From Lachnospiraceae bacterium UBA6452 (GTDB taxonomy: Bacteria > Bacillota > Clostridia > Lachnospirales > Lachnospiraceae): 10,833 bases of DNA. This document shows positions 1 through 7,835 of this stretch, piece after piece (within the stretch, counting starts at the first letter, position 1; every line of letters begins with the position of its first letter). The translations under genes were made by a program, and so were the position numbers. The notes beneath the pieces are model-generated. The model was not told the DNA's origin, did no database searches, and saw nothing but the letters and a program-made list of their open reading frames with translations. The stretch covers positions 5,317 to 16,149 of the forward strand of contig DJNY01000145.1 in NCBI GenBank assembly GCA_002441865.1, in the 5' to 3' direction.

Positions 1-3000
1 CTTTCAAGCGAACGCTTCACATCTTCTTCAAATGCATTTGCACTCATGGCTATGATCGGGATTTCCTTACAGTCAGTCCTGTCAAGTGCCCTGATCTGTC
101 TTGTTGCTTCCAGCCCGTTCATGACGGGCATCTGGATATCCATCAGGATCAGATCATAGCTGCCCGGCGCTGCATCCTTCATACACTGCAGCGCATCCTC
201 TCCGTTTTCCGCAGCCTCCACAGTAATACCATAATCTTCCAGAATTGTACGGATGATCTCCATATTCAGTGCATTATCCTCTGCGACCAGCACATGCATT
301 CCGTTAAATGAGAACTTCTGCTCCGTACCGGCTTCCGGTTCCGTTTCCACCTGTACTGCCTGCAGCTTTAACGTAAAGCTGAATATACTGCCTTCCCCCG
401 GGCTGCTTTCCAGACGGATCTCTGAGTCCATCATATGCACCAGCCGGTTACAGATTGCAAGTCCGAGGCCGGTTCCCTGCTTCCTTGCCTGTTCAGAAAT
501 ATCCGCCTGTTCAAACTGCTGGAAGATCAGCTTCTGTTTTTCCTTTGGAATACCGATCCCGTTATCCTGTACGGAAAAGGCAAGCAGGGAACTGCCGTCC
601 GTCTGCTCCGTTTCCGTTACGGTCAGTATGACATGTCCGTTCTGTCCCGAATATTTTATTGCATTGCTCAGCAGATTAACGAGGATCTGATTGATCCTGA
701 GTTCATCGCAGAGGAACCATTCATGCAGCAGATTTGTTTTCTGCTCAAATATAATATTTTTTTCCACTATTTTTGCATCCAGAAGTGCCCGGAGTTCTCC
801 GATCCGTTTTGCCAGATTGCATTTTTCTTCCACCAGATGCATCTTGCCGCTTTCGATCTTTGACATATCCAGAATATCGTTCAAAAGCCCCAGCAGATAA
901 TTGGACGAACTTTCTATTTTTTTCAGGCAGTTTATCCGCTCTTCTTCTGTCTGATCCTGCCGCAGCGCAATGTTTGTCATACCGATGATACCATTCATGG
1001 GAGTACGGATCTCATGTGACATCCTGGCAAGGAATTCTGATTTTGCCTGTGCAGACTGATCATGTCTCTGCAGGTTGATGCGGTTCTGGATAACCGTCGC
1101 CACTTCTTCCAGATGTTTATGCGCCACCTCATCTTCCATTGCTCTTCTGCCAATACCCATGATCAGAATACTGCCTGCGTATTGTCCGTTATCTTTCATG
1201 TGAAATACAACACCCTGTTCTTCCGTTATGAAAGCCCCCCAGATCGGATTTTCCAGATCCTGCCGCGTCACAGGCAGAATACACTGCATCTTTTCCTCCT
1301 CTGCAAAACGGCGGTAATCCCGGTCCAGGCAGTGGATGATACCATCCTGTTCCCGCACGGTCTCCACTTCTTTTCTTGCATAAAACAGAGAATTGACCAT
1401 ATAATCGCTGTTAAAACTTGTAATGATCAGATTTTTGATCACAAACTGTTCCTGCATCTTCATCAGCATCATATCCAGTATGACAGATACATCACCGTTC
1501 CGGTCAAACAGGTTCAGCGCCAGAGACGAAAGACTCAGGCGCTTCAGGCGGTCAAAGGAATCCACCTCTGTAAACGGAAACGGCGCAAACTTCTTTTCTT
1601 CCCCGTTCAGTTCCCGGTAATCTACGATCATTGCCTTACCGTCTTTGGCTGCACGCAGTGCGATCTTTACCTGATCGACCGTATCTTCCAGCGGCAGGAT
1701 ATGGTCTGTCTGCAGCATACCACATTGAAACCGCAGCTCCAGATGATCTTCATTCGTAAATCCGGCAAACTCCTTTTGCACCGTACGTAAATACGCTCTT
1801 ACTTTCGCCATATTTACCCCGGGCAGCCATAACAGGAGCTGATCGCCGCCTGCGCGGACATAGACCGGATGTTCCATATCCTGTTCCATACACTTCCTGA
1901 TCAGAAGTCTTGCCAGCTGCTCCAGCACAATATCTCCGAATACCAGTCCATATTGTTCATTAATATGTGTAAAATGCTCGATATCCAGCAAAAGCAGAAC
2001 GCCCGCAGGCTCTTCCTCTGCATTTTTTGCGATCTGATCCAGTCCATAGGATAATCTGCAAAACGCCGTGACTGGATCAAAAAACTGTTCATTTTCCTGT
2101 GCCTGCTGCAGCAGCTTTCTCTGCTGGATATTATGCAGACAGCCAACGATCTTGATGGAATCTCCTTTTTCATCCTGCACGACGCTGGCAGCCATGCTGT
2201 ACCAGATATACATCTCTGTTTCCAGATCTTTCAGCCGGAATTCCACATTAACCTCTTTTTGGGCAGACTGCATCAGTTCCAGCACCTTTCCTCTGTCCGC
2301 AGGATAGATGTTTGCGCTGTCGATCAGGGCAGGATATTCCCTGCAGTCCCAGATACCGTCTTTTCCGCGGCTATTTACGATCTCCAGTTTATTTTCCTCT
2401 CGCCAGAATGTGAAAAAAACATCCTGCGAGCTTTCCACCGCAATACGGTAACGCTCTTTCTCCTCTAACAGAGCCACTTCCGTCTGCTTTTGTGTATCCG
2501 TCAGATTTTCAATCACATCATGCAGTTCGTCAATCTCTGTTATACCGGACGCTTTAAAATGACGGATACCTTCCAGACCGCCACGCACACTTTCCATCAG
2601 CCTGAAAACAGGCTTTGTGACATCACGCACCAGAATATATACAAGCAGAGTCGCCAATATCACTGTAACAAGCACTGCAAGAAGCATCTTCTGATAAACG
2701 TCCCGTGCGGGTCCGTAAATGGAATTTTCTGTAATATAACCACAAAGCACCCAGTCTGTATCTTCATAAGGCACATTATTGCTGTAAAGACTTAACGGCT
2801 TTATGATCGCATAGATCCGCTGTTTACCAAGCCATGCATCCGAAACCTTGTATAACTCCGCATTATCCGTTTTCTCACAGGTCAGAAGCTGTCCTTTCCG
2901 GGAAACCACATCATATAAGCTGCCCTTTCCCGTAAGCTGCCGATAGGTGTTGTTTCCTTCTGCAACCGCAATCGCATACCCTGCATTTAAAGCACTGTCC

Positions 3001-3812
3001 AGATCTTTGACGGGAAAATAGTTACTGAGATATTTGACCGATATTTCCACACCCAGTACACCATACACAGTTCCATGATATACAAGCGGTACCGAATAAG
3101 ATATCATCTGGTGATTATCCATGTAATGATCTTCCAGAATATACGGTTTTGCCCAGTAGCCGAGCTGTTCCGGCTCTGCCTCCGGGTGTTCTTCAGCTGC
3201 CAGATAGGGCTGATAAAAGAAAGCATCACTCTCCCTGTTACCGTTTCCAAGCAGGGTAAAATCTGTTGTCCACGCACTGTCCAGTGAAATATCCATCTTC
3301 TGGGAAAGCTGCTTACTGCCTCTTTCCAGTAACAGGTCGGTGTTGCTTTTTGCCGCCGCATCCGGGTCGGAATCCCGCAAAAAGAAACCACTGTACTGTG
3401 CTTTTTCATCCACATTACTGTCATTTGCCAGTACAAGAAATAAACCTGTCGTCAGATTATACTGCAGTGTATCCACCATATCCGGAAAAACAGCTGCAAG
3501 GTAACCCTGCTGCAGCTTTCTGTCTGCCATAAACCGGTTAATATCCGTATGATTCTTCTCAAGGAACGAATCCAGTTTCAGATTCAGCGGATCTCCCTGC
3601 TTATAAACAGACCGCCATTTTTCGATCATATCATTCTGCAGAACGACCTGTCTGTTTTCTACCAGATGGCTGTCCATACTGATCGTATTGTTTTCCATAT
3701 TATTCTTAATGCCGGTAAGTGACAATGTCACAAAAGGAATCATACCCTGAAGAAGTACGATCACCAGTATCGGAAATAAAAATATGTTAAGTAAATCCTT
3801 CTTTTTCTTCAC
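1..3812 (-). CDS. Hybrid sensor histidine kinase/response regulator with extracellular sensor, PAS and degenerate GGDEF domains (C-terminus beyond the window)
   Basis: One unbroken frame of 1270 codons runs off the left edge. Seen in the translation: a basic N-terminus and membrane segment (about 8-30); an extracellular region (about 33-372) that is Cache-like in size and position; a second membrane segment (376-397); a HAMP-like linker (398-452); PAS (about 453-570); a GGDEF-type domain (about 590-745) with altered catalytic residues (D610-x-E612, GGDQL at 655-659); a possible GAF-like region (about 755-915); HisKA with phospho-acceptor His933 in [12 protein letters not shown]; HATPase_c with the N box ([10 protein letters not shown]), DNGIGIP and GTGLGLAIC; and a receiver with AEDN and phospho-acceptor Asp1225 in [11 protein letters not shown]. 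Family knowledge: such proteins autophosphorylate on His and pass phosphate to their own receiver, often then to an Hpt domain, which could lie past the edge. I chose the GTG start because AGGTGG lies 8 bp upstream. It starts 15 bp after the binding-protein gene, so the two are probably cotranscribed and coupled. Kinase identity is certain; the ligand is unknown. Confidence 0.95.
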   Translation of the reverse strand, partial: MKKKKDLLNIFLFPILVIVLLQGMIPFVTLSLTGIKNNMENNTISMDSHLVENRQVVLQNDMIEKWRSVYKQGDPLNLKLDSFLEKNHTDINRFMADRKLQQGYLAAVFPDMVDTLQYNLTTGLFLVLANDSNVDEKAQYSGFFLRDSDPDAAAKSNTDLLLERGSKQLSQKMDISLDSAWTTDFTLLGNGNRESDAFFYQPYLAAEEHPEAEPEQLGYWAKPYILEDHYMDNHQMISYSVPLVYHGTVYGVLGVEISVKYLSNYFPVKDLDSALNAGYAIAVAEGNNTYRQLTGKGSLYDVVSRKGQLLTCEKTDNAELYKVSDAWLGKQRIYAIIKPLSLYSNNVPYEDTDWVLCGYITENSIYGPARDVYQKMLLAVLVTVILATLLVYILVRDVTKPVFRLMESVRGGLEGIRHFKASGITEIDELHDVIENLTDTQKQTEVALLEEKERYRIAVESSQDVFFTFWREENKLEIVNSRGKDGIWDCREYPALIDSANIYPADRGKVLELMQSAQKEVNVEFRLKDLETEMYIWYSMAASVVQDEKGDSIKIVGCLHNIQQRKLLQQAQENEQFFDPVTAFCRLSYGLDQIAKNAEEEPAGVLLLLDIEHFTHINEQYGLVFGDIVLEQLARLLIRKCMEQDMEHPVYVRAGGDQLLLWLPGVNMAKVRAYLRTVQKEFAGFTNEDHLELRFQCGMLQTDHILPLEDTVDQVKIALRAAKDGKAMIVDYRELNGEEKKFAPFPFTEVDSFDRLKRLSLSSLALNLFDRNGDVSVILDMMLMKMQEQFVIKNLIITSFNSDYMVNSLFYARKEVETVREQDGIIHCLDRDYRRFAEEEKMQCILPVTRQDLENPIWGAFITEEQGVVFHMKDNGQYAGSILIMGIGRRAMEDEVAHKHLEEVATVIQNRINLQRHDQSAQAKSEFLARMSHEIRTPMNGIIGMTNIALRQDQTEEERINCLKKIESSSNYLLGLLNDILDMSKIESGKMHLVEEKCNLAKRIGELRALLDAKIVEKNIIFEQKTNLLHEWFLCDELRINQILVNLLSNAIKYSGQNGHVILTVTETEQTDGSSLLAFSVQDNGIGIPKEKQKLIFQQFEQADISEQARKQGTGLGLAICNRLVHMMDSEIRLESSPGEGSIFSFTLKLQAVQVETEPEAGTEQKFSFNGMHVLVAEDNALNMEIIRTILEDYGITVEAAENGEDALQCMKDAAPGSYDLILMDIQMPVMNGLEATRQIRALDRTDCKEIPIIAMSANAFEEDVKRSLE

Positions 3813-3820
3813 GCCGTGAT

Positions 3821-3826
3821 CCACCT
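3821..3826 (-). promoter_or_regulatory. Ribosome binding site of the hybrid kinase
   Basis: AGGTGG lies 8 bp before GTG at 3812 and just after the TAA of the preceding gene. It decides the start. An in-frame GTG at 3824 lacks a comparable site and would overlap this one. Confidence 0.7.
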
Positions 3827-3827
3827 G

Positions 3828-5303
3828 TTATTCTTCTGCTGCTGTATTCTGCCCCGCCGCCTGCTCAAGTGCCGTACAGAACGACTCATACCAGCTGTCA
3901 AAGGAATCCTCTGTCGTATATTTTTCCTCTTCGCTCTTTCTGTCCGCACCTGCTGCCACAGCTTCATCGATTGCCGCCTTATCAGCCTCTGCACGGTCTG
4001 AAAGGCTGCTGTCAACGATATTTCTCATCTGATATCCGTTTTCAAAATTTTTCGTCGTATAATACCGGGTATGATCATATTCCATCATAACGGTAGACAG
4101 ACAGCTGTATGCCTTATCATTCATCTTTATATTTTTATCCGCAAGCACTTCATCAAGCACTTCCATACTGTTGGCTTCTTTTTTCACAGGCATATAACCG
4201 GAATCGCTGATAAACCGCAGATTCTGATCCTTTTCGGTAAACCATTTTAAAAACAGGCTTGCCGCATATTCATGTGTTTCATCCGATCTGGTGACCGCCA
4301 TGCCTGCGCCCTGCTGTACTCTGTAGTCTTCTCCGCCTTCCATCACAGGAGCCGGCAGCATCACAAATTCGATTGGATAGCTGTCATCGTCTGTTTCCAC
4401 CCGGTCCGGAAAATACAGTACCGAAGATGTGGAACCCGTATACGCCAGAATATCGCCTGTTTTGACATCATCGGAACGGAATTTTCCGTAAGCACCGAAA
4501 TAGCCTTTTACATACGGTACATAATAATTTTCCCAGAGTCTGTGGAGCAGATCCCGGTCCGTATGCAATACGGCCTTGCCGTCTTTGACCTCAAAAATCT
4601 CCTGTCCCATCTGTTTCATGCCGATGATCATATAATTCGCCATTGCATCACGTCCGTAAAAGGCTTTCCCATCGTCCGGAATATCCGGTGTAAGGCTGTC
4701 AGTCCATTCATAATAACGCTGTGCTGCCTTTGTGATCCCTTCTACCGTGGAAAGTTCCTCCGTTGTCGCTCCTGTTGCCTGTGCAAACGGTTCCCAGTCC
4801 GTCTTGTTCATGATCGTGATCTCGGTTGATTTGGCAACAGGAAGCAGGTATAAAGCACCATCACCGTTAAAATAGCCTTCTTCGATATAAGAATCCACAT
4901 ACTCTGCAATTTCATCTTTTGAAAAATATTCTGTCAGGTCAACCAGCCTGCCTTCCTGCTGTGCGCTGTAGGCAGTGTCCGCATAAGAAGAAAATATGTC
5001 CGGCAGATTCCCTGCTCCGACTTCTCCCGCCAGTGAACTGCTGATCGCCTGTTCCAGGTCTGACACGGATCCCTGGCTGTACCCCTCTACATAAATACCT
5101 TTTTCTTTTCCGACTGTCGCATTAAACTCTTCCGCAAGCGCATCGAAATTAGCCTGCTGTGCACCGTTATAATAATGCCATACAGTAAGAGAAACCGGAT
5201 TTTCCGGATCCAGTTTCACATGTTTTCCGTCTTTTCCGCATCCGGTCAGACCGATAGCCGCCATTGCCATTATCATAAGTGCCAGAACTGTTTTTTTTCT
5301 CAT
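3828..5303 (-). CDS. Extracellular solute-binding lipoprotein (family 1, MalE/UgpB-like)
   Basis: A 491-residue exported lipoprotein. The N-terminus MRKKTVLALMIMAMA is a signal peptide ending in the lipobox LTGC, with Cys22 as the lipidated residue, so the protein should be anchored outside the membrane. The mature part begins with a strand of the type usual for family 1 binding proteins (VSLTVWHYYNG) and continues with LPDIFSSYADTAY, YLLPVAKSTEITIMNK and a QQGAGMAVTRSDETHEYAASLFLKWF stretch split here only by length; overall length and motif order fit carbohydrate-type binding proteins. The tail is rich in Ala and Glu. The start at 5303 follows AAGGGAG with a 9-bp gap; an upstream in-frame TTG would give an N-terminus that hides the signal peptide. 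It lies 81 bp after ispF and 15 bp before the kinase. With no permease genes beside it, it more likely delivers a ligand to the kinase than to a transporter, although an unlinked permease is possible. The substrate cannot be read from the sequence. Confidence 0.92.
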   Translation of the reverse strand: MRKKTVLALMIMAMAAIGLTGCGKDGKHVKLDPENPVSLTVWHYYNGAQQANFDALAEEFNATVGKEKGIYVEGYSQGSVSDLEQAISSSLAGEVGAGNLPDIFSSYADTAYSAQQEGRLVDLTEYFSKDEIAEYVDSYIEEGYFNGDGALYLLPVAKSTEITIMNKTDWEPFAQATGATTEELSTVEGITKAAQRYYEWTDSLTPDIPDDGKAFYGRDAMANYMIIGMKQMGQEIFEVKDGKAVLHTDRDLLHRLWENYYVPYVKGYFGAYGKFRSDDVKTGDILAYTGSTSSVLYFPDRVETDDDSYPIEFVMLPAPVMEGGEDYRVQQGAGMAVTRSDETHEYAASLFLKWFTEKDQNLRFISDSGYMPVKKEANSMEVLDEVLADKNIKMNDKAYSCLSTVMMEYDHTRYYTTKNFENGYQMRNIVDSSLSDRAEADKAAIDEAVAAGADRKSEEEKYTTEDSFDSWYESFCTALEQAAGQNTAAEE

Positions 5304-5312
5304 CCCTTCATA

Positions 5313-5319
5313 CTCCCTT
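5313..5319 (-). promoter_or_regulatory. Ribosome binding site of the solute-binding lipoprotein
   Basis: AAGGGAG lies 9 bp before the ATG at 5303. It supports the short form, which begins directly with the signal peptide, over the longer TTG-initiated frame. Confidence 0.7.
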
Positions 5320-5355
5320 TCTTTTATCTTTTGTGATCCTGTTCTTAGTGGGATC

Positions 5356-5384
5356 AATAACCGGTTTCTGATAAAATCCGTCAA
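5356..5384 (-). promoter_or_regulatory. Candidate promoter for the binding-protein/kinase pair
   Basis: A good -35 box, TTGACG, directly follows the ispF stop codon. Seventeen bases later comes only a weak -10 match, GTTATT. If real, the sensory pair can be expressed apart from ispF; if not, the pair is read through from ispF. Confidence 0.25.
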
Positions 5385-5924
5385 TTACTGTCTGAAGCAG
5401 CCGCTGCAGCCACTGCAGCCACCGTAAGCCGCCTGCTGCTCATACCGTTCTGCCGGACGCTGCAGCATACAGATCGCCTGTGAGCTGATTCCTTCCATCG
5501 CTCCCGTAAAGCCGAGTCCTTCCTCTGTTGTGGCTTTTACATTGACCTGGGAAAGCTCAATTCCAAGTGCACCCACGATATTTTCACGCATGGTATCGAT
5601 GTATGGACGCATTTTCGGCTTCTGCGCTATGATCGTTGCATCAATATTTTCAATCACATACCGGTTGTCCTCCAAAAGCTGTCCGACCTTTTCCAGCAGC
5701 TTCATGCTGGAAATACCTTCATACGCCGGATCTGTGTCCGGAAAATGCTTACCGATATCGCCAAGTGCTGCTGCACCGAGCAGTGCATCCATAATGGCAT
5801 GCAGCAGGACATCCGCATCCGAATGTCCCAAAAGCCCCTTCTCATACGGGATCTCCACACCACCAATGATCATTTTTCTATTTTCCGCCAGACGATGTAC
5901 GTCATAGCCCATTCCTATCCGCAT
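5385..5924 (-). CDS. ispF: 2-C-methyl-D-erythritol 2,4-cyclodiphosphate synthase with Cys-rich tail
   Basis: IspF converts 4-diphosphocytidyl-2-C-methyl-D-erythritol 2-phosphate to the 2,4-cyclodiphosphate with release of CMP, a cytosolic step of the MEP isoprenoid pathway. The frame shows the family hallmarks: [11 protein letters not shown] with metal ligands Asp8 and His10, [13 protein letters not shown] with ligand His42, [12 protein letters not shown] (55-66), [10 protein letters not shown], and [12 protein letters not shown] (130-141). The enzyme normally ends near residue 157-160. This one has 179 residues and finishes in [12 protein letters not shown], with Cys170, Cys173 and Cys176. 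AGGAGG lies 6 bp before the ATG, so the start is firm. It follows the ABC-F gene by 94 bp. That gap holds a short inverted repeat (6 of 7 pairs, about 5991-6017) with no T-run, so read-through from upstream is plausible. The pathway partner ispD is not in the window. Confidence 0.97.
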   Translation of the reverse strand: MRIGMGYDVHRLAENRKMIIGGVEIPYEKGLLGHSDADVLLHAIMDALLGAAALGDIGKHFPDTDPAYEGISSMKLLEKVGQLLEDNRYVIENIDATIIAQKPKMRPYIDTMRENIVGALGIELSQVNVKATTEEGLGFTGAMEGISSQAICMLQRPAERYEQQAAYGGCSGCSGCFRQ

Positions 5925-6018
5925 ATTTTACCTCCTGTCATGTCTGAATCATCCTACTTCTATAAGAGTACACGTTCCATCTTGTTTTCCTGCCAGACGG
6001 AAATGCAATTTCAGGCAG

Positions 6019-7575
6019 TTAATGAATCAGTCTGGAATATTCCTCCAGATTCCAGATTTTATCTGCCAATCCTTCATAAAACTCCGGCTCATGGCAGACA
6101 AGCAGCACAGATCCCTTATATTCCGAAAGTGCACGCTTCAATTCTTCCTTTGCATCCACATCCAGATGGTTGGTCGGCTCATCCAGAAGAAGCAGATTTG
6201 TTTCCCGGTTTATTAGTTTACATAATCTTACTTTTGCCTGTTCACCACCGCTCAATACTTTCACTTTACTTTCAATATGCTTTGTCGTCAACCCGCATTT
6301 TGCCAGTGCACTACGGACTTCATATTGTGTAAAGCCGGGAAAAGTATCCCAGATTTCCTCAATACAGGACTGGTTGCCCGGTGTGACCTCCTGCTCAAAA
6401 TAGCCGATCTCCAGATAATCTCCCTGTGTGACTGTTCCACCCAGAGAAGGGAGCAGTCCCAGCACACTCTTTAAAAAAGTTGTCTTACCGATTCCGTTTG
6501 TTCCGACAACCGCGATCTTTTCGCCGCGCTCCATGCGCAGATTGATCGGTTTGGACAGCGGCTTTCCCTCATCATAGCCGATCACCAGGTCTGTCGTTTC
6601 AAATAAGACTCTGCCCGGTGTTCTGGCTTCCTTAAAACGGAATTCCGGCCTGGGTTTCTCTCTTGCCAGCTCGATCACATCCATTTTATCCAGCTTCTTC
6701 TGACGGGACATAGCCATATTTCTTGTTGCGACATTTGCCTTGTTCCTTGCCACAAAGTCCTTCAGATCTGCAATCTCCTTCTGCTGCTTTTTGTAAGCTG
6801 CCTCCAACTGCATCTTCTTCATTTCATATACTTCAAGGAACTTATCATAGTTGCCGACATAACGGTTCAGTTCCTGGTTTTCCATGTGATAGATCAGATT
6901 GACTACATCATTTAAGAACGGGATATCATGTGAGATCAGAATAAATGCATTTTCATATTCCTGCAGATAGCGTTTCAGCCATACGATATGATTGGCATCC
7001 AGATAGTTGGTCGGCTCGTCCAAAAGCAGAATATCAGGCTTTTCCAGAAGAAGTTTCGCCAAAAGAAGTTTGGTACGCTGTCCACCGGAAAGATCCGTCA
7101 CATCCCTGTCCAGATCAAGCTGCAGCAGGTCAAATGCCCTTGCCACCTCTTCGATCTTACTGTCGATCACGTAAAAATCATGGCTGTCCAAAAGATCCTG
7201 CAATGTTCCCATTTCTTCCAGAAGCTCTGCCATCTGTGTCTCATCTGCCTCTGTGAGCAGATCACAGATCTCCGTGATCCTTGCTTCCATTTCAAACAAA
7301 AAGGAATAAGCCGACTTCAGCACATCCCGCATTGTCATTCCTTTTTCCAACACGGTATGCTGATCCAGATAACCGACTCTGACATTTTTTGCCCATTCCA
7401 CGCTGCCCTCATCCGGTTGCAGCTTGCCTGTCACGATATTCATAAAAGTAGACTTGCCTTCTCCATTTGCACCGACAAGTCCGATATGTTCGCCCTTTAA
7501 CAGGCGGAAAGATACATTATTAAAAATTGCACGGTCTCCAAAGCCATGGCTTAAATTGGATACATCTAATATCAT
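6019..7575 (-). CDS. ABC-F family ATPase (ribosome-associated translation factor class, YkpA/YbiT-like)
   Basis: A soluble 518-residue protein with two ATP-binding cassettes and no membrane segments, the layout of ABC-F proteins, which bind the ribosomal E site and modulate translation. Cassette 1 has Walker A GANGEGKST (35-43), signature LSGGQ (162-166), Walker B DILLLDEPTNYLD with Glu187, and switch LISHD (His216). A charged, helical inter-domain linker follows (about 245-310, YEMKKMQLEAAYKKQQKEIA region), the part that reaches towards the peptidyl-transferase centre in the family. Cassette 2 has Walker A GTNGIGKTT (358-366), signature LSGGE (441-445), Walker B LLLLDEPTNHLD with Glu466, and a switch reading LVCHE (His495) instead of the usual SHD. 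The protein ends soon after, without the C-terminal extension found in Uup. AGGAGT lies 10 bp before the ATG. Whether it is a housekeeping factor or a resistance protein cannot be decided; I favour housekeeping because of the YkpA-like layout. Confidence 0.93.
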   Translation of the reverse strand: MILDVSNLSHGFGDRAIFNNVSFRLLKGEHIGLVGANGEGKSTFMNIVTGKLQPDEGSVEWAKNVRVGYLDQHTVLEKGMTMRDVLKSAYSFLFEMEARITEICDLLTEADETQMAELLEEMGTLQDLLDSHDFYVIDSKIEEVARAFDLLQLDLDRDVTDLSGGQRTKLLLAKLLLEKPDILLLDEPTNYLDANHIVWLKRYLQEYENAFILISHDIPFLNDVVNLIYHMENQELNRYVGNYDKFLEVYEMKKMQLEAAYKKQQKEIADLKDFVARNKANVATRNMAMSRQKKLDKMDVIELAREKPRPEFRFKEARTPGRVLFETTDLVIGYDEGKPLSKPINLRMERGEKIAVVGTNGIGKTTFLKSVLGLLPSLGGTVTQGDYLEIGYFEQEVTPGNQSCIEEIWDTFPGFTQYEVRSALAKCGLTTKHIESKVKVLSGGEQAKVRLCKLINRETNLLLLDEPTNHLDVDAKEELKRALSEYKGSVLLVCHEPEFYEGLADKIWNLEEYSRLIH

Positions 7576-7763
7576 AAATGACTATACTCCTGTCTGTTTT
7601 TCTATTTCTTTCCATTTTATTTAGGAATTCTTTCTTTATTTTATAAATTCCTTAGAAATTACCCATACTCTGTTCACATTTATCCTTTATGATTAGAACC
7701 ATCAAAAGAAGTTAATGACGATATGAAGAATTTCAGCTTGTGATTAGCTTCGCCAAACAACAA
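7576..7763 (-). other. AT-rich leader and promoter region upstream of the ABC-F gene
   Basis: No gene is visible here. A weak promoter candidate on the minus strand is TTGATG followed after 16-17 bp by ATAAAT/TAAATG, and a TATAAAAT stretch lies closer to the gene. A perfect 7-bp inverted repeat, AGGAATT/AATTCCT (7623-7629 and 7646-7652), flanks the TATAAAAT stretch, so a repressor or leader structure could act here. This reading is tentative. Confidence 0.3.
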
Positions 7764-7764
7764 C

Positions 7765-7779
7765 ACGTGCATTGCACGT
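7765..7779 (-). terminator. Small palindrome, possible second terminator of the transglutaminase gene
   Basis: ACGTGCAATGCACGT is a perfect palindrome around one central base. As RNA it gives a 6-bp stem with a 3-nt loop. On the minus strand it is followed by GTTGTTGTTTGG, which is T-rich but broken by G. It is either a weak terminator or a protein-binding palindrome. Confidence 0.3.
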
Positions 7780-7805
7780 TTTATCTCATACTCCCCTCTT
7801 TATTT

Positions 7806-7828
7806 GGCAGGTGCCTGTGGCACCTGCC
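7806..7828 (-). terminator. Strong stem-loop just after the transglutaminase stop codon
   Basis: A perfect 10-bp inverted repeat, GGCAGGTGCC/GGCACCTGCC, with a 3-nt loop, begins 8 bp beyond the stop codon. In the minus direction it is followed by CAAATAAAG, not a T-run; the T-rich flank (CTTATTTTTACTTT) is on the plus side. It may stop transcription weakly, protect the mRNA 3' end, or stop transcripts from the opposite strand. Confidence 0.45.
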
Positions 7829-7835
7829 CTTATTT

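Noticed and set aside
1062..1790. Long plus-strand open frame (242 codons) inside the kinase gene
   Set aside because: It overlaps the GGDEF-GAF-HisKA coding region antisense, has a His/Gln-rich composition typical of an antisense frame, and shows no ribosome site or domain.
4272..4829. Plus-strand open frame (185 codons) opposite the binding-protein gene
   Set aside because: It is fully antisense to a clear lipoprotein gene, with no start signal and no recognisable motif.
5304..5384. N-terminal extension of the binding protein to an upstream TTG codon
   Set aside because: The added 27 residues are charged and would bury the signal peptide and lipobox; the good ribosome site is at the inner ATG.
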